A stretch of 64,000 nucleotides of DNA from CAHJXF01 sp038225855 (GCA_038225855.1 JBBRQU010000012.1:1-64000); one strand, 5' to 3'; counted from the first letter of the stretch, positions 38,472 to 47,676 are shown. Translations and numbers: made by a program. Notes: generated by a model from the sequence alone, not told the origin.

Positions 38472-39908
38472 TCAAGTCTGCTTGCGTCGGCGCGAGAAGG
38501 CGAGTCCGGCAAGCCCCAGGCCGAGTAGCGCGAGCGTTGCGGGCTCGGGAACCGGTGCCCGCACGAACTGGACTCGAGCCGTATAGAAATCGAAATTTCT
38601 GGTGGCGTCCGGGTTGTCGCCCGTCGAGTTCGAGTTGTCTCCCCAGGTCGGGTACCAGACGTCGTTCCACGACGTCAGACCGATGTAGTCGCCGAACTGG
38701 TTGCCGTTGGCAACCAGGGTGGAATCCGAGGATCCCTGGCTGATCAATTGATTGGCAACGAAGCTCAGGCCGCCGTCGAAGCTGACCGTGCCGAAGAGCT
38801 GAACCTTGACGTTGTTGGGATCGTTGCGCGCGTCGTACCAGAAAATTCCGATGTCGCCGGTCACGGGATCGACCGAGATCTTCGGGAAGAACTGGCTTCG
38901 GATCGTGTTGTCGTCGTTGACCTTGAGTGGAGCGCTCCACGATGCGCCGTCGTTGTCGGAGAATCGAACGAAGATGTTCGTGTCGTTGCTCGCTAGGGTC
39001 GCCCGGTCCGTATAGACCAGGTACAGACGTCCGTTGTGCACCCCGCCGCTGGTGTCGTAGCCAAGGCCGGCTTCAGCATCGATGGTGCGCGAGTTCTGCG
39101 CGGGAATCGGTGCGAAGCCACCGACGTTGGTGCTGGTCGCCACCGTCTGTGCGGCGAATGCGCCACCCACGCCAGTCGTATTCAGGTTCGTGAATATGGT
39201 CGACGGTCCCACGCCACCGCTCGGGTTCTGATAGGTCACCAACACCTTGCCGTTCGGGCCAACGACCACGTCGCCGAAGTTTCCAGCGTTCGTCGACTGT
39301 TCTGCGGAGAAGGCGCCGATGGCGCCCAGTCCCGTGACCACAGCGCCTCTGGCACTGATCAGGTTGTTGGTCCCCAGATAGGAGATCCAGGTATTGCTTG
39401 TTCCCGCTCCGGTGCCCGGACCGGTCACGATGGTCGGCTGGTCTCGAGCCGCGAACGTGGCCACGTTGGAAAATGTCGTGCCGCCATTGACGCTGTTCGC
39501 GACGACCACGCCGCTGATGGCGCTGTTGATGTAGGTGATGAACAGATTGCCGAAGCGATCGAAATGCGCGCTCGGGTCGCAGCATGCCGCCGTGATATCC
39601 GCTCCGGTCGCTACCAGACGCGTAGTCCAGGTCAGACCACCATTGAAACTGGTCGCGCCGAAAAGACCCGCTCCTACGCCTGACTGCTGATTGTTGGAGA
39701 ACGCGAACAGGTTCAACGGATTGGTCGGGTTGATGGCGATCGCTTCCTCGGCCTGATATCCGGGTGCGCGGCTGATGTTCACGTTCGGTCCGACGACCAG
39801 GACCGCAAAGACATCCGCGCTCGCCACCAAGGCCAACGAACTCAGTACTGCAGTACACAGCAATCGCGCGCGACTGCGGCCTGCACCAATGCATGCCTGA
39901 CGATTCAT
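38472..39908 (-). CDS. PEP-CTERM protein with sialidase-like (BNR) beta-propeller
   Basis: This 478-residue protein has a signal peptide (about 1-35). Repeated Asp-box motifs of the S-x-D-x-G-x-x-W type follow: SFNGGLTW near 80, SVNGGTTF near 140, SDNDGASW near 320, SFDGGLSF near 385. These indicate a six-bladed sialidase-type propeller. The C-terminus is an exosortase signal, PVPEPATLALLG, a hydrophobic helix and SRRRKQT. The catalytic arginine triad of true sialidases is not evident, so the fold may serve binding or another hydrolysis. ATG 39908 is chosen over an open frame to 40037 because AGGGAG lies seven bases upstream. A sigma-54-like promoter is at 40005-40020. Confidence 0.9.
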   Translation of the reverse strand: MNRQACIGAGRSRARLLCTAVLSSLALVASADVFAVLVVGPNVNISRAPGYQAEEAIAINPTNPLNLFAFSNNQQSGVGAGLFGATSFNGGLTWTTRLVATGADITAACCDPSAHFDRFGNLFITYINSAISGVVVANSVNGGTTFSNVATFAARDQPTIVTGPGTGAGTSNTWISYLGTNNLISARGAVVTGLGAIGAFSAEQSTNAGNFGDVVVGPNGKVLVTYQNPSGGVGPSTIFTNLNTTGVGGAFAAQTVATSTNVGGFAPIPAQNSRTIDAEAGLGYDTSGGVHNGRLYLVYTDRATLASNDTNIFVRFSDNDGASWSAPLKVNDDNTIRSQFFPKISVDPVTGDIGIFWYDARNDPNNVKVQLFGTVSFDGGLSFVANQLISQGSSDSTLVANGNQFGDYIGLTSWNDVWYPTWGDNSNSTGDNPDATRNFDFYTARVQFVRAPVPEPATLALLGLGLAGLAFSRRRKQT

Positions 39909-40004
39909 TTTTTTCTCCCTGTTGACCGCGAGGCTGTCGCGGTTTCGTTTTCCGTCGGTCCAGGGCACCTCACGGCGCGCAAGATCATCGGGAAACGCGA
40001 ACCA

Positions 40005-40020
40005 AGCGAAAAATATGCCA
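40005..40020 (-). promoter_or_regulatory. Sigma-54-type (-24/-12) promoter of the PEP-CTERM sialidase-like gene
   Basis: On the minus strand TGGCATA-TTTT-TCGCT gives GG-N10-GC spacing with good -24 and acceptable -12 boxes. It lies about 97 bp upstream of the start codon. Together with the match at 5037-5052, both PEP-CTERM genes in the window have this signal. The rest of 39909-40201 holds no gene. Confidence 0.6.
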
Positions 40021-40201
40021 GCAATGAATTGCGTCATTCATTCCGTGGGTTAAGGGAGCGCGTGTTTTCTTTCTTGATCGCGATCGTAAAATTCGTCGAC
40101 ACTTTTCAGAGCGAAAAGCGACCCCTATCCGCATTTTTTTCGGCTTGGATGGAAACCAATGCCCGCCAGGGGCGGGTTGAGATGCGGGCTTTCGCCGCGG
40201 A

Positions 40202-41656
40202 CTATGCGATGCGCGCAGCGAGGCGGGCGGCGTCGCCGATGTAGGTCGACGGCGTGAGCCCAAGCAGTCGTTGCTTGTCTTCGTCCGGAAGCGCAAGGCC
40301 CATGATGAAAGTGCGCAGCGCGTCTTGCGAAATGCCTGTCCCTCGGGTCAAGGCCTTGAGCTGCTCGTAGGGATTTTCGATGCCGTAGCGACGCATCACG
40401 GTTTGCACCGGCTCGGCCAGCACCTCCCATGCCGAGTCCAGATCGGCCGCGATGCGCGTGCGATCGAGTTGAAGTTTCGACAGTCCACGCAGACACGACT
40501 CCCAGGCGACCAGGCAATAACCGAAGGCCGCGCCGACGTTGCGCAGCACCGTCGAATCGCTGAGGTCGCGTTGCCAGCGCGATACCGGCAGCTTGTCGGA
40601 CATGTGACGCAGCATGGCGTTGGCGAGTCCGAGGTTGCCTTCGGAATTCTCGAAGTCGATCGGGTTGACCTTGTGCGGCATGGTCGACGATCCGATCTCG
40701 CCCTGCTTGAGCTTCTGCCTGAAGTAACCGAGCGAGATGTAGCCCCACAGATCGCGATCGAGATCGAGCACGATGCTGTTGGCGCGCGCGATCGCGTCGA
40801 ACAGTTCGGCCATCCAGTCGTGCGGCTCGATCTGGATTGTGTACGGATTGAACGTCAGTCCGAGGTCGTCCTCGACAACGCGCCGCGAGAACGCTTCCCA
40901 GTCGAGAGCGGGGCAGGCGATGCGATGGGCGTTGTAGTTGCCCACCGCGCCGTTCATCTTGGCGAGCACCTCGACGTGCGCGATGCGCGCGATCGCGCGA
41001 CCCAGCCGTGCCGCCACGTTGGCCATTTCCTTGCCCATCGTCGTCGGACTCGCGCACTGGCCGTGCGTGCGCGACATCATCGCGACGTCGGCATGCTGAT
41101 GCGCGAGCTCGATCAGTCGCGCGTGCATCGTTTGCAGCGTCGGCACGACAACGTCGTCGCGCGCGGCCTTGATCATCAACCCGTGCGAAGTGTTGTTGAT
41201 GTCTTCGGAGGTGCACGCGAAATGGATGAACTCGCTTGCCTTCGTCATCTCGCGTGCGACTACGGACAAAGGCGCGGTCGATGCGGCGGAAGATGCCTCG
41301 ATCGATGCCGCAGCGATCGCTTCCTTCATCCAGTATTCGACCGCCTTCACATCGTGATTGGTCGTCGCCTCGATCGTCTTGATGCGCGCCGCGTCGGTAT
41401 CGGAAAAATTCGCGACGAGATCGGCCAGCCAACTTTTTGTCGCCGTCGAAAAGCGTGGCAGTTCCTTGAGACCGGCTTCCGACAGTGCGAGCAGCCAGGC
41501 CACCTCGACGCGTACGCGGTGACGCATGAAAGCGGCCTCGGACAAGAGCGGACGCAGGCGATCGACCTTCTTCGCATAGCGGCCGTCCAGCGGCGAGAGG
41601 GCGTTGAGCGCGAAGTCGCTTGCGGACGCTTCCGTCGAAGGCGGATCGATGGGCAT
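40202..41656 (-). CDS. purB: Adenylosuccinate lyase
   Basis: This 484-residue fumarase/aspartase-superfamily enzyme cleaves adenylosuccinate and SAICAR in purine synthesis. The superfamily signature GSSTMPHKVNPIDFEN sits at about 321-336 with the catalytic flexible loop, and TSEDINNTSHGLM is also present (the other active-site half, about 131-143). The length is close to the E. coli-type family with an extra N-terminal stretch of about 15 residues. It is transcribed alone, divergently from the GST gene. Confidence 0.97.
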   Translation of the reverse strand: MPIDPPSTEASASDFALNALSPLDGRYAKKVDRLRPLLSEAAFMRHRVRVEVAWLLALSEAGLKELPRFSTATKSWLADLVANFSDTDAARIKTIEATTNHDVKAVEYWMKEAIAAASIEASSAASTAPLSVVAREMTKASEFIHFACTSEDINNTSHGLMIKAARDDVVVPTLQTMHARLIELAHQHADVAMMSRTHGQCASPTTMGKEMANVAARLGRAIARIAHVEVLAKMNGAVGNYNAHRIACPALDWEAFSRRVVEDDLGLTFNPYTIQIEPHDWMAELFDAIARANSIVLDLDRDLWGYISLGYFRQKLKQGEIGSSTMPHKVNPIDFENSEGNLGLANAMLRHMSDKLPVSRWQRDLSDSTVLRNVGAAFGYCLVAWESCLRGLSKLQLDRTRIAADLDSAWEVLAEPVQTVMRRYGIENPYEQLKALTRGTGISQDALRTFIMGLALPDEDKQRLLGLTPSTYIGDAARLAARIA

Positions 41657-41833
41657 CGTGGAAAGTGGCAGGGGGCGGTCGCGGACGCGGGCCGCATCAC
41701 GCGAAGGGTTGGACCGCAGCGCGGCGGCGCCGAGTTTAGCATCGCGCCCGGCATCATTGCCGCGTTGTCACTGTCTCGCGAAGAGCCACGCGCAGCAGGC
41801 GATTCGGGGCATCTCCGAGGTATCCCGAGGCGC

Positions 41834-41861
41834 TTTGAGTGCATGTACCCGATGCTATACT
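41834..41861 (+). promoter_or_regulatory. Probable sigma-70 promoter of the GST gene
   Basis: TTTGAG, 16 bp, then TATACT, 34 bp before the ATG of the GST gene. Confidence 0.55.
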
Positions 41862-41895
41862 GCGGCGCCCTCATCGCCAGACCCACACCCCAAAA

Positions 41896-42507
41896 ATGAA
41901 GTTGATCGGCTCGAACACCAGCCCGTACGTGCGCAAGGTGCGCATCGTCATGGCCGAAAAGAAATTGGACTACCAGTACGAGCTCGAGGACGTCTGGAGC
42001 GACGCGACGACCATCGGCGCATCCAATCCGCTCGGCAAGGTGCCTTGCCTGATCATGGAAGACGGCGGCGCGGTGTTCGATTCGCGCGTCATCGTCGAAT
42101 ATCTCGACACGTTGACGCCGGTCGGCAAGCTGATTCCCGCGAGCGGGCGCGAGCGTGCCGAAGTGAAGTGCTGGGAAGCGCTTGCCGATGGCTTGCTCGA
42201 TGCGGGCATCCTGATGCGTCTCGAAGAAACGCAGCGCCAGCCGGAGGAACGCAGTTCGAAGTGGGTCACGCATCAACGCAAGAAGATCGACGCCGGCATG
42301 CATGCGATCTCGACCGGCCTGGGCGAAGGCGCGTGGTGCAATGGTTCGCATTACACGCTGGCCGACATCGCGGTCGGTTGCGCGCTCGGATGGATTGCGT
42401 TCCGCTTCCCCGACATCGCGTGGCAAGACGAGTATCCCAATCTCGCGCGGCTGACCGACAAACTCGCCGAGCGTCCTTCGTTTCGAGAGACCGTTCCGAA
42501 GGCTTGA
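41896..42507 (+). CDS. Glutathione S-transferase family protein
   Basis: This 203-residue protein has a thioredoxin-like N-terminal domain (MKLIGSNTSPYVRKVRIVMAEK, with the cis-Pro in GKVPCLIMEDG and the glutathione-binding VFDSRVIVEYLD) and an all-helical C-terminal domain (about 88-200). The TSPYVRKVR start has Ser/Thr rather than a Cys at the active site. It resembles bacterial GSTs of unknown substrate. The ATG at 41896 fits the family N-terminus. Confidence 0.92.
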   Translation: MKLIGSNTSPYVRKVRIVMAEKKLDYQYELEDVWSDATTIGASNPLGKVPCLIMEDGGAVFDSRVIVEYLDTLTPVGKLIPASGRERAEVKCWEALADGLLDAGILMRLEETQRQPEERSSKWVTHQRKKIDAGMHAISTGLGEGAWCNGSHYTLADIAVGCALGWIAFRFPDIAWQDEYPNLARLTDKLAERPSFRETVPKA

Positions 42508-42529
42508 GCGTTGTCGTTGGCGAGGCGGG

Positions 42530-43306
42530 CTAACGCGCCCCGATCGCGGCCGAGATCCGCGCGGCGGTGGCGGTCAGTTCGCCGATCCACACGTCCTTCA
42601 ATCGATCCGCCGGGGCCGTGAGCGAAAGGCCCGCCACCAGCTTGCCGTCGTCGTCGCGAATCGCGGCCGCGATACATCGAACGCCGATCTCGAGTTCTTC
42701 GTTGTCGCGCGAATAGCCGCGGGTGCGGACTTGCGACAATTCCCTTTCGAGACGCGCGAGTTCGGTGATGCTGTTCTCGGTATGACCGGCGAGCCCTGTG
42801 CGCATCGCGTAACTGCGGACCTGTCGCGCGTCGTCGGCCGATAGAAATAATTTGCCGACCGACGTCAGATGAAGCGGCGCACGACCGCCGATCGCACGCA
42901 CCACCTGCACGCCCGAGAATTCGTTGTAGGCCCGCTCGACGTAGATGATCTCGTCGCCCTGGCGCACCGACAGGTTGACGGTCTGCCCCGTGCTCTTGTG
43001 CAGGGCGCGCATCGGCTCGAGCGCCGCGTCGCGCACCGACAGCCGGGATTTGACGATGTTGCCTAGTTCGAGCAGCCGCATGCCCAGGCGATATTGCCCG
43101 GGCTCCGTGCGGTCCACGAAGCGCCCGAGCACCATGTCGTTGAGAATGCGATGCGCGGTCGACGGATGCAGTCCGGTCGTTTGCGCGAGTTGTCGCAGGC
43201 TGACCGGGTCGCGTTCCTTTGCGAGCGCGTCGATCAGCGTCAGCATGCGCTCGATGACCTGAATGGTCGGGGTGCGTGGCGCGATCTTCGGAGACAGAGG
43301 AGTCAT
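42530..43306 (-). CDS. IclR-family transcriptional regulator
   Basis: This 258-residue regulator has a winged helix-turn-helix at about 15-75 (VSLRQLAQTTGLHPSTAHRIL as the HTH) and a C-terminal IclR effector domain (about 85-255) containing VGKLFLS and RGYSRDNEELEIGVRCIAAAI. IclR proteins sense small acids or aromatic compounds and repress or activate nearby catabolic genes. No obvious target operon adjoins it; the neighbours are a GST gene and a divergent glycine-zipper gene. Confidence 0.93.
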   Translation of the reverse strand: MTPLSPKIAPRTPTIQVIERMLTLIDALAKERDPVSLRQLAQTTGLHPSTAHRILNDMVLGRFVDRTEPGQYRLGMRLLELGNIVKSRLSVRDAALEPMRALHKSTGQTVNLSVRQGDEIIYVERAYNEFSGVQVVRAIGGRAPLHLTSVGKLFLSADDARQVRSYAMRTGLAGHTENSITELARLERELSQVRTRGYSRDNEELEIGVRCIAAAIRDDDGKLVAGLSLTAPADRLKDVWIGELTATAARISAAIGAR

Positions 43307-43469
43307 GGGTAAGCGATCGTCGCGGAGAATTCTAAACTGTGGCCTTGGGCGAGTCGGCCCTTACACTCACCGCGGGCGGGGAACCGCCGCGGCACGCGCG
43401 CGTCTGATCATGATCGACGCTGTGCGGCGCAGGGTCGGACGCAATCGATGGAATCAACGGGAGAATGCA

Positions 43470-43901
43470 ATGAAAACTGCAACGATGGGAAGAAGTGTTC
43501 GCGCGATAGTCATCGGCGTGATGGCCGTATCGATGGTCGCGTTCGCGCCGATGGCCTCGGCGAAGAAAAATACGCGGACCTGCGTCGACTGCGGCACGGT
43601 CGTGACGACCAATCGCAAGGACGAAAAGGGGTCGGGGACATTGGGCACCGTCGTCGGCGGCGTGGGCGGCGCGGTCGCCGGCAACGTGGTCGGGCACAGC
43701 ACGACCTCGACGGTGCTCGGCGGCGTCGGAGGCGCGGTGGCCGGGAACGTGATCGGCAAGAAGCTGACCAACAAGAAGATCTGGTCCGTGCAAGTGAAGA
43801 TGGACCACGGCCCGATGCAGGATGTCGACTTCGCGACCGATCCCAACTTCAAGCAGGGCGAGCGGGTCCGGCTGACCAATGGAACCTTGACCCGCATGTA
43901 A
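43470..43901 (+). CDS. Glycine-zipper 2TM-domain envelope protein
   Basis: This 143-residue protein has a signal peptide (about 1-31, ending MASA) and two glycine-zipper hairpins with the pattern GTVVGGVGGAVAGNVVG and VLGGVGGAVAGNVIG (about 56-95), as in SlyB/17-kDa antigen-like proteins. No lipobox is visible after the signal. A short CVDCG pair sits at about 38-42. Such proteins associate with the outer membrane and support envelope integrity. ATG 43470 follows a GGGAGAATGCA ribosome-binding region. Confidence 0.85.
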   Translation: MKTATMGRSVRAIVIGVMAVSMVAFAPMASAKKNTRTCVDCGTVVTTNRKDEKGSGTLGTVVGGVGGAVAGNVVGHSTTSTVLGGVGGAVAGNVIGKKLTNKKIWSVQVKMDHGPMQDVDFATDPNFKQGERVRLTNGTLTRM

Positions 43902-43923
43902 GCGGTCAACCGGCAACGCGATC

Positions 43924-43952
43924 AGGCCGGCCATGCGCCGGCCTTCTCATTT
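43924..43952 (+). terminator. Probable bidirectional terminator between the glycine-zipper gene and ald
   Basis: The stem AGGCCGGC/GCCGGCCT around CATGC is followed by TCTCATTT. The hairpin is strong and the T-tract weak. It lies between two convergent genes and touches the ald stop codon. Confidence 0.5.
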
Positions 43953-45053
43953 GCGGCAGTCTTCAGCGAGGCGCGCGTCGACGATGCGGCCGCGATCAAT
44001 CTGCAATCCACGCGCGAGGCCCGAGTCGTGGTCGAGCGCGGCCAATCCGTGTTTCGCAAGCGCAATGACATAAGGCTCGAGCGCCGCGACATACGCCTCG
44101 GTGGCGCTCTTGGGAACGAGCGCGGGCAGGTTCGGGATGCAGCAATGCACGACGCCTTCTTCGACGTAGAACGGATCGTCGATGCGGCTGGTGCGCGAAG
44201 TCTCGGCGATGCCGCGCTGATCGATGCCGATGTCGATGAACACCGCGCCGGCGGGCATGGACGCGATCATCGCGCGATCGATCAGGCGCGGTGAAGTGCG
44301 GCCCGCGATCAACACCGCGCCGATCAACAGATGCGTTGCGGGAAGCAGCGCGCGTAACGCGTGGGCATCGAACACGGCGGTCTCGATGTGCCCGGCGCAT
44401 GACGCCTTCAACGCATCGAAGCGTCGCGTCGATGCGGCGAAGACCGTGACGTTCGCACCCATTGCCGAGGCCGCGCGCGCCGCGGCGCCCCCCGATGCAC
44501 CGGCGCCGATGACGACCACCGTCGCGGGCGCGATACCGTCGACGCCACCGAGAAGGATTCCTGCGCCCGACGCAGACTGTGGCAGACCGCGCGTCAGCGC
44601 CAGCGCGCCGATCTGCGGTGCGAGCGCGCCGGCGATGCGCGACATTGCTGCGAGCACCGGCAGTTCGTTGGTTGCAGATGTAATCGTTGCAGATGCAATC
44701 GTTTCACAGGCAATGAACGTTGCGCCGCTCGCAAGCGCCGCATCGAGGAACGCGGGTTCGACAGCAAACTGTTGAAAGCCGAGCACGATCGCCCCGCGCC
44801 GCGGCAACGCGTACTCGCTGGTCTGCAACTCCTTGACCTTGACGACGAGATCGACATCGAAGACTGCGGCAGCATCCTCGCCGATGCGTGCACCGGCCGC
44901 GCGATACGCGTCGTCCGAGAGGCCGACCGCGAGACCCGCATCGCGTTCGACGACAACCGCATGATCGTGAGCGACCAGTGCGGCGACGACCGCGGGCGTC
45001 AGCCCGACTCGCGACTCGCCCGGCTTTTTCTCGCGCGGAACGCCGATGCGCAT
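43947..45053 (-). CDS. ald: Alanine dehydrogenase
   Basis: This 368-residue NAD-dependent enzyme interconverts L-alanine and pyruvate plus ammonia. The MRIGVPREKKPGESRVGLTP beginning and the Rossmann motif VVVIGAGASGGAAARAA (about 190-206) match the alanine dehydrogenase/transhydrogenase-alpha family, and the length fits Ald rather than PntA. The HCCIPNLPALVP segment near residue 310 is diagnostic. A 15-bp tandem repeat (44671-44715) alters the loop after the N-terminal domain. ATG 45053 is 10 bp from the end of pyrD, so it is the last gene of that cluster. Confidence 0.9.
   Translation of the reverse strand: MRIGVPREKKPGESRVGLTPAVVAALVAHDHAVVVERDAGLAVGLSDDAYRAAGARIGEDAAAVFDVDLVVKVKELQTSEYALPRRGAIVLGFQQFAVEPAFLDAALASGATFIACETIASATITSATNELPVLAAMSRIAGALAPQIGALALTRGLPQSASGAGILLGGVDGIAPATVVVIGAGASGGAAARAASAMGANVTVFAASTRRFDALKASCAGHIETAVFDAHALRALLPATHLLIGAVLIAGRTSPRLIDRAMIASMPAGAVFIDIGIDQRGIAETSRTSRIDDPFYVEEGVVHCCIPNLPALVPKSATEAYVAALEPYVIALAKHGLAALDHDSGLARGLQIDRGRIVDARLAEDCRK
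44671..44715. repeat. 15-bp tandem repeat in ald
   Basis: Three 15-bp units (GTTGCAGATGTAATC, GTTGCAGATGCAATC, GTTTCACAGGCAATG) in frame, encoding an Ile/Ala/Ser/Thr repeat around ETIASATITSATNE. Confidence 0.8.
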
Positions 45054-45063
45054 GGAACTGCGT

Positions 45064-46119
45064 TCAGCCGCGCTGCGGCATGCCGCGCAACGCACGCGCG
45101 CATTCGGCGACCAGCGATGGCCCGCGATAGACAAGGCCCGTATAGACCTGCACGAGCGCAGCACCGGCAGCGCGTTTTGCGCGCGCATCCTCGCCGCTCA
45201 TGATTCCGCCCACACCGATGATCGGGACGGCGCCGCCGAGCCGTTCATGCAATGCCGCGATCACCGTGTTGGACGCGTCAGCGAGCGGCGCACCCGACAG
45301 GCCGCCGGCCTCGTCGGCGTTCTGCATGCCCGCAACCGCTTCGCGCGAGAGCGTGGTGTTGGTGGCGATCACGCCGTCGATGCGACACGCGACCAGCGCA
45401 GCGGCGACCGCATCGATCTCTCGCATGTCGAGGTCGGGCGCGATCTTGACCGCGAGCGGCACGTAACGCCCATGTTGATCGGCGAGTTCGGCCTGGCGCT
45501 TCTTCAGCGCTTCGAGTAGCACGCCGAGCTGATCGCTGCCTTGCAGTTCGCGCAATTGCTTGGTGTTGGGCGAAGAGATGTTGATCGTCACGTAGTCGGC
45601 ATGCGGATACACGCCCGCGAGCCCGATCAGATAATCGTCGAGCGCGCGCTCGATCGGCGTGTCCGCGTTCTTGCCGATGTTGAGCCCGAGGATGCCGCGA
45701 TGCCGCTTGCGAAAACTCGAGGCGCGCACGTTCGCGATGAAGGCATCGAGCCCCGCGTTGTTGAAGCCCATGCGGTTGACGAGCGCGTTGGCCCGCGCAA
45801 TGCGGAACATGCGCGGCTTGGGATTGCCGGGTTGCGGCCGCGGCGTGACGGTGCCGACTTCGATGAAGCCGAAGCCGAAGCTCGCGAGTGCATCGATGTA
45901 CGCGCCGTCCTTGTCCATGCCGGCGGCGAGTCCGACGGGATTGCGAAACGTGAGTCCCATCGCAACGCAAGGGTCGTCGACGATCGGCGCGACGACCAGT
46001 TTCGTGAGCCCGAGTGCGGAGGCGCGCCTGAGATTGTCGAGCGTGATGTGATGCGCGGTCTCGGCGTCGAGCGCGAACAGCGCCTCACGGGCGAGGGGAT
46101 AGAAGAGACCGAGAGTCAA
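45064..46119 (-). CDS. pyrD: Dihydroorotate dehydrogenase (quinone), class 2
   Basis: This 351-residue membrane-associated flavoenzyme oxidises dihydroorotate to orotate with quinone in pyrimidine synthesis. The class 2 features are an N-terminal amphipathic helix for membrane contact (FYPLAREALFALDAETAHH), GLAAGMDKDGAYIDAL, the catalytic serine region NISSPNTKQLRELQG and the FMN-phosphate motif GVGGIMSGEDA. The start appears to be TTG at 46119, since no ATG or GTG is available before the conserved part. It lies 34 bp after bpt. Confidence 0.95.
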   Translation of the reverse strand: MTLGLFYPLAREALFALDAETAHHITLDNLRRASALGLTKLVVAPIVDDPCVAMGLTFRNPVGLAAGMDKDGAYIDALASFGFGFIEVGTVTPRPQPGNPKPRMFRIARANALVNRMGFNNAGLDAFIANVRASSFRKRHRGILGLNIGKNADTPIERALDDYLIGLAGVYPHADYVTINISSPNTKQLRELQGSDQLGVLLEALKKRQAELADQHGRYVPLAVKIAPDLDMREIDAVAAALVACRIDGVIATNTTLSREAVAGMQNADEAGGLSGAPLADASNTVIAALHERLGGAVPIIGVGGIMSGEDARAKRAAGAALVQVYTGLVYRGPSLVAECARALRGMPQRG

Positions 46120-46153
46120 CGCAGCGGGGCGCTGTACAAAACGCTCGAAGCCA

Positions 46154-46885
46154 TCACGCGTCGCCGAGCGGATCCCATCGTCCGCCGCGCAAGGCTTCGA
46201 TCGGTTTGAAGTTCGCCTTGTAGGCCATGCTCGGGCTGCCGCTGATCCAGTAGCCCAGGTACACGTAGGGCAGCTTCAACGCGCGTGCCTGCTCGATCTG
46301 CCAGAGCACGTTGCAGGTGCCGAAGCTCGCGCGCTCCGCGCTCGTGTCGTAGAAGGTATAGACAGACGAGAGACCATCGGCCAGCACGTCGATGATGCTA
46401 ACCATGCGCAACAGACCGCATGCATCGCGGAACTCCACGAGCCGCGTATTGACCTTGCTCTGAAGCAGGAACTGGCTGTATTGCTCGCGGCTGTCGTGAT
46501 CCATGCCGCCGCCCGAGTGACGCGTGTTCTGATAGTCGAGATAGAGCGCGTAGTGTTCGGCGTCGAACGCGAGCGCGCAGATGCGCGCGCGCAGTTCGGC
46601 ATGTCTTCGCAGCGCGCGACGCTGGCTGCGGTTCGGCGAGAAATCATCGACGCGCACGCGCACCGGAACGCAAGCCTGGCAGCCATCGCAATGCGGCCGA
46701 TACGTGAACAGTCCCGACCGGCGAAAGCCCGAGCGAACCAGTTCGCTGTACACATCGGCGTTGATCAGATGACCCGGCGTCGCGACCTGCGAACGCGCCT
46801 GCCGCTGCGGCAGATAGCTGCACGGATAGGTGGCCGTCGCATAGAACTGCAGCGTGGCGAACGGCAGGTCTTTCAGTTGCGTCAT
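46154..46885 (-). CDS. bpt: Aspartate/glutamate leucyltransferase (arginyl-tRNA-protein transferase homologue)
   Basis: This 243-residue N-degron enzyme transfers leucine from Leu-tRNA to N-terminal Asp or Glu, marking proteins for ClpAP. It shows CSYLPQRQARSQV near 22, the RSGLFTYRPHCDGCQACVPVRV segment with the CDGC cysteines (about 65-74), and the late GYWISGSPSMAYKANFKP typical of Ate/Bpt. The ATG overlaps the aat stop codon by 4 bp, so the two transferases of the N-end rule are co-translated. Confidence 0.95.
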   Translation of the reverse strand: MTQLKDLPFATLQFYATATYPCSYLPQRQARSQVATPGHLINADVYSELVRSGFRRSGLFTYRPHCDGCQACVPVRVRVDDFSPNRSQRRALRRHAELRARICALAFDAEHYALYLDYQNTRHSGGGMDHDSREQYSQFLLQSKVNTRLVEFRDACGLLRMVSIIDVLADGLSSVYTFYDTSAERASFGTCNVLWQIEQARALKLPYVYLGYWISGSPSMAYKANFKPIEALRGGRWDPLGDA

Positions 46886-47676
46886 GCGGTGTTATCAGTG
46901 TCGTCGCGGTCGGTATTGCGCGTGTCTGGAATGAGGCTGGTGGTTCGGGGGCTCGTGGTTCGCGACCACACCAGGCGTTCGGGCCATCGATCGATCGAGG
47001 GTTGTTCGACCAGTGCCGCGACCTGCTCGACGAAGTTCTCGCGCGGAATCGGCCGCGCGCCCAGGGAAGCCAGATGTGCGGTCTGCTGCTGGCAGTCTAG
47101 CATCGGCATGCCTTCGCTCTTTGCGAACGCGACGAGATGGGCGAGAGCGAGTTTCGAGGCATCGGTGGTGCGCGTGAACATCGACTCGCCGAAGAACATG
47201 CGCCCGATCGCAACGCCATAGAGTCCGCCCGCGAGTGCGCCGTCGATCCAGGTTTCGACCGAATGCCCGATGCCCAGACGATGCAGCTCGATATACGCAT
47301 CGACCATCGCATCGACGATCCAGGTGCCGCTGTCCGCATCGCGCGACGCGGCGCATGCGCGAATCACGGCGTCGAACGCGCTGTCGCAGCGGATCTCGAT
47401 GCGCGGGTCGTCGATGGTTCGCACGAGTTGCTTCTTCAACGAATGGGAGATGCGGAACTCGTCGACGAACAGCACCATGCGTGGGTCGGTGCTCCACCAC
47501 AGTACCGGATCGCCTTCGTTGAACCACGGAAAGATGCCGTGGCGATACGCATCGATCAAGCGCGCTGGAGAGAGGTCGGCGCCGGCGGCGAGAAGACCCG
47601 GGGGCGAGCGCAGCGCGGCCGAGACCGGTGGAAATGGGTCGTACGCGGGTCCGTCCGCCGACAGCCAGTGAATCAA
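46882..47676 (-). CDS. aat: Leucyl/phenylalanyl-tRNA--protein transferase
   Basis: This 264-residue N-end-rule enzyme adds Leu or Phe to N-terminal Lys or Arg. Family blocks are PPGLLAAGADLSPARLIDAYRHGIFPWF-type start, WWSTDPRMVLF, GGLYGVAIGRMFFGESMF and MLDCQQQTAHLASLGA. The start is chosen as TTG 47676, which makes a 4-bp TTGA overlap with the upstream NUDIX gene and gives the short N-terminus usual for the family; a GTG at 47727 would add 17 basic residues. The last 30 residues (SRTTSPRTTSLIPDTRNTDRDD) form a low-complexity tail beyond the normal end. Confidence 0.92.
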   Translation of the reverse strand: MIHWLSADGPAYDPFPPVSAALRSPPGLLAAGADLSPARLIDAYRHGIFPWFNEGDPVLWWSTDPRMVLFVDEFRISHSLKKQLVRTIDDPRIEIRCDSAFDAVIRACAASRDADSGTWIVDAMVDAYIELHRLGIGHSVETWIDGALAGGLYGVAIGRMFFGESMFTRTTDASKLALAHLVAFAKSEGMPMLDCQQQTAHLASLGARPIPRENFVEQVAALVEQPSIDRWPERLVWSRTTSPRTTSLIPDTRNTDRDDTDNTA

